The position numbers and the translations under genes are program-made. From assembly GCA_015222965.1 (NCBI GenBank), contig JADFWF010000119.1, positions 1 through 14,477 on the forward strand: a stretch of DNA of 14,477 bases, in the 5' to 3' direction. Under the pieces are notes generated by a model. That model did not search any database, was not told where the DNA came from, and saw nothing but the letters and a program-made list of their open reading frames with translations. Positions 12,955-14,477 of the stretch are shown piece after piece (within the stretch, counting starts at the first letter, position 1; every line of letters starts with the position of its first letter). The DNA is from Pseudomonadota bacterium (GTDB lineage Bacteria > Pseudomonadota > Gammaproteobacteria > SZUA-229).

Positions 12955-13626
12955 TTATTCTTTCAAAATCACGCTCAGTTCACCTTGCCTGATCTCGATA
13001 AGTTCAACACCGTCTGCAAAGGCTTTCCAGAAACCTTCGTCACTGCCGAACTCCTGCACCAGGTCTACGTTTTTCACATTGCCTAACCAGGCATTAGGTA
13101 CCGGCACACCCCACAGGCTAACGCCTTTGAGTATGACGATGGGTTTACCGTTGGCATAGGCAAGTTCTACGCCTGCAGTGACTTTGATGGTTTTACCACC
13201 GAGGATGGGGGCATCGGGGTCGACAGGTACCAGTAATTTGGCACTGGCGAGATTATCAGAAAGATCGATGGCTAAACGTGTCGCCATATCTGTGTTGCTG
13301 GCGATGAGTGAGTTGAGCTCTTTCTCGCTGAAACTGACCTGGCGGCTGGCACCTGTCTCAGTATATTTTTCTGGTTCAAGCGGTTTACCGGCACGGCCTA
13401 CCGAACCTGTCATGCCTTCGAGCCGTTCAATTTTCTGTTCGAGCTGCTGCTGTTCTTTCTGTGAAAGTTCCACAGGGGTAAATTCACCGGGGAAAATTTG
13501 ATAGTAGACAACAAATGCCGTCACCATCATGGTGAAGATGACAGCGACAAGTACGATGAATGCGGTTTTCCAGCCATTTTCTGGTTTTTGTGCCGGAGTG
13601 TCGATGTTTATATCTGAAGTGTTCAC
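12955..13626 (-). CDS. Membrane-anchored protein of unknown function
   Basis: A 223-residue protein with a short polar N-terminus, one membrane helix (about 21-42), then PGEFTPVELSQKEQQQLEQKIERLE (46-70), a likely coiled coil. A mostly beta domain (about 95-223) follows, with repeated hydrophobic strands (SFSEKELNSLIA, AKLLVPVD, IKVTAGVELAYANGKPIVILKGVSLWGVPVP). It is probably anchored in the inner membrane with the domain in the periplasm. Parts of the domain resemble lipid- or polymer-binding beta proteins, but I do not recognise the family and give no function. It is convergent with the M48 gene (20-base gap) and has no same-strand neighbour nearby, so it is likely monocistronic. Confidence 0.78.
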   Translation of the reverse strand: MNTSDINIDTPAQKPENGWKTAFIVLVAVIFTMMVTAFVVYYQIFPGEFTPVELSQKEQQQLEQKIERLEGMTGSVGRAGKPLEPEKYTETGASRQVSFSEKELNSLIASNTDMATRLAIDLSDNLASAKLLVPVDPDAPILGGKTIKVTAGVELAYANGKPIVILKGVSLWGVPVPNAWLGNVKNVDLVQEFGSDEGFWKAFADGVELIEIRQGELSVILKE

Positions 13627-13675
13627 GCGATGATCCTTTATGGTTTAGCGACAAGATAACCTAACTGTAATAAGG

Positions 13676-13797
13676 ATGCCAGTACAACGCCAAAACTGGA
13701 TGCGCATGACCTGAACTGCCCGCCACCGACCCTTCGTATGCGTGCCAGCTTAAAAGAAATGGAATCAGGCGAGTATATGTTTTTTATTCAAAAATAA
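13676..13797 (+). pseudogene. Decayed second copy of tusA
   Basis: The DNA from 13676 parallels the intact gene at 11805: an ATG, then after a one-base deletion CTGGATGCGCATGACCTGAA against CTGGATGTGCGCGGCCTGAA, an identical CGTATGCGTGCCAGCTTAAA block, and the same FFIQK end before TAA. About 100 bases of the middle are lost, so the DPGST segment is absent. The reading frame LNCPPPTLRMRASLKEMESGEYMFFIQK no longer connects to the ATG. Cys and the CPxP motif survive but the fold cannot. It is a partial duplicate that has lost function. Confidence 0.85.
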
Positions 13798-13873
13798 TTA
13801 GCAGGCGGAACAATTAGCTTCTAATCTCACGTCGAAATAGCCACTGCTAGTTCCCGTGACCCCAAACATGTTT

Positions 13874-14146
13874 TCACGTAGCCCGAAATGTTCTAATCGT
13901 GCCTAATATCAAGCTGATACCAAAGAGCATCCCAAGAAGCGTACCGGCATTGATCGAATCAGCCAAAAACAAATGGTAGATGATAAATAATAGCCCGCCG
14001 CTAAGCCCGGTAAAGACCGCAAGGACGAAGGCTAATGGCAACCAGTTCAGCTGAAGATGTTTTACCAGGCTCCTAATCAGGCACCAATAGGTGTAAACCA
14101 GTGCCAGCACGATGATTGCCAGTAAAGATATGGATATAGCTGTCAT
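13874..14146 (-). CDS. Small three-helix membrane protein
   Basis: A 90-residue hydrophobic protein with three predicted membrane helices (about 4-24, 36-58 and 65-85) separated by short basic or polar loops (RSLVKHLQ, HLFLADSINAG) and a basic TIRTFRAT end. The ATG at 14146 is preceded by GAAGA at seven bases, a modest ribosome binding site. There is no same-strand neighbour within the window. I do not recognise the family; it could be a small inner-membrane subunit or an uncharacterised conserved protein. The ORF is supported by its coherent helix pattern rather than by similarity. Confidence 0.6.
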   Translation of the reverse strand: MTAISISLLAIIVLALVYTYWCLIRSLVKHLQLNWLPLAFVLAVFTGLSGGLLFIIYHLFLADSINAGTLLGMLFGISLILGTIRTFRAT

Positions 14147-14477
14147 AATTTATCTTCTAAAATGATCAGACTATTTTATCGATAATAATTAAGTGCAACA
14201 TAACACAGGTCAATAATTATTATAAAAACCAGGGATGACAGGCAAGCTGATTGGTTAATGTGTATTAGTTCAATACCTGCTCTGACAGCAGATGACTGTC
14301 GTTGAGCCTTAGCAGACCGCCAAAAAACTTTAAAAACTTGAACCGCAGAGGCGCGGAGATGCAGAGAAAAACATTTTTTGTTGTTAACAGCGCTGCAGGC
14401 GTTGTTAACAAAATAAACTCTGCGTCTCCGCGCCTCTGCGGTGAAAATCTTTTGACTTTGTTTTGTATGTCCGTTCC
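14147..14477. other. Non-coding end of window
   Basis: No gene is visible. The stretch starts AT-rich, with a 10-bp inverted repeat ATAATAATTA (14182-14191) and TAATTATTAT (14214-14223) that may belong to the promoter region of the minus-strand membrane gene. It ends with the long hairpin at 14342-14442. Confidence 0.6.
14342..14442. repeat. Long hairpin of the CCGCAGAGGCGCGGAGA type
   Basis: The 25-base left arm (14342-14366, starting ACCGCAGAGGCGCGGAG) is the reverse complement of the right arm (14418-14442) except at one position. Between them GTTGTTAACA occurs twice in direct orientation (14380-14389 and 14401-14410). The arms resemble a repeat common in bacterial intergenic regions; a degenerate single arm appears at 8401-8420. 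It is a mobile-type palindrome rather than a terminator. Confidence 0.8.

Noticed and set aside
12937..12955. CCGG-GAACAA-CCGG stem between the M48 gene and the convergent 223-residue gene
   Set aside because: Only four paired bases and a broken T-run; too weak to call a terminator.
14182..14223. 10-bp AT-rich inverted repeat as a possible attachment or operator site
   Set aside because: AT-only arms with a 22-base gap arise easily in AT-rich DNA; no supporting feature nearby.

Overview
The window looks like chromosomal DNA of a gammaproteobacterium of moderate GC. The basis is the gene content: a NemA-type ene-reductase, TusA, a TSUP exporter, an M48 lipoprotein protease and a class II FNR/ANR-type promoter. 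Short dispersed intergenic repeats are also abundant. No phage, plasmid or transposase gene, tRNA, rRNA or CRISPR array is visible. I cannot assign a genus.

Layout. 1-615 is the 3' part of an old yellow enzyme gene whose stop codon lies in a REP-like repeat. A 40-codon Cys-rich gene (781-903) follows under an FNR-like promoter, then a 125-bp inverted-repeat element. pcm (signal-peptide form, 1146-1880) and a large membrane protein with a degenerate spermidine-synthase fold (1895-4372) form a probable two-gene operon. It runs convergently into a small FHA-domain gene. A 35-codon membrane peptide gene with a strong ribosome binding site and its own terminator (4947-5131) comes next. A compact minus-strand operon (6934 to 5152) encodes a SAM methyltransferase, a 70-residue protein resembling the DnaT DNA-binding domain, and a DHH/DHHA1 phosphoesterase.

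7039-8761 is a repeat-rich, rearranged stretch. It holds an unrecognised 242-residue protein, a 23-bp direct repeat around a repeat fragment, a Phd/YefM antitoxin with a 32-bp palindromic operator, and only the first codons of its apparent toxin. Two related REP-pair elements in direct orientation follow. An actin/Hsp70-fold (ASKHA) ATPase of unknown type occupies 8762-10042, preceded by a 9-codon leader ORF that overlaps its start as TGATG.

The last third carries a TSUP permease with its own terminator, a secreted protein with a duplicated DGxxVxLKEDGSW motif, tusA, an M48 lipoprotein protease, a membrane-anchored protein of unknown role, a decayed second copy of tusA (13676-13797), a three-helix membrane protein, and a non-coding end with a long near-perfect hairpin. 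TusA and the TSUP permease are compatible with sulfur metabolism, but no dedicated sulfur-oxidation genes are present.

I see no single obvious new multi-gene defence or metabolic system. The best candidates for undescribed biology are the ASKHA protein with its leader ORF, the methyltransferase/DnaT-like/DHH operon, the FNR-controlled Cys-rich microprotein and the 35-residue membrane peptide.
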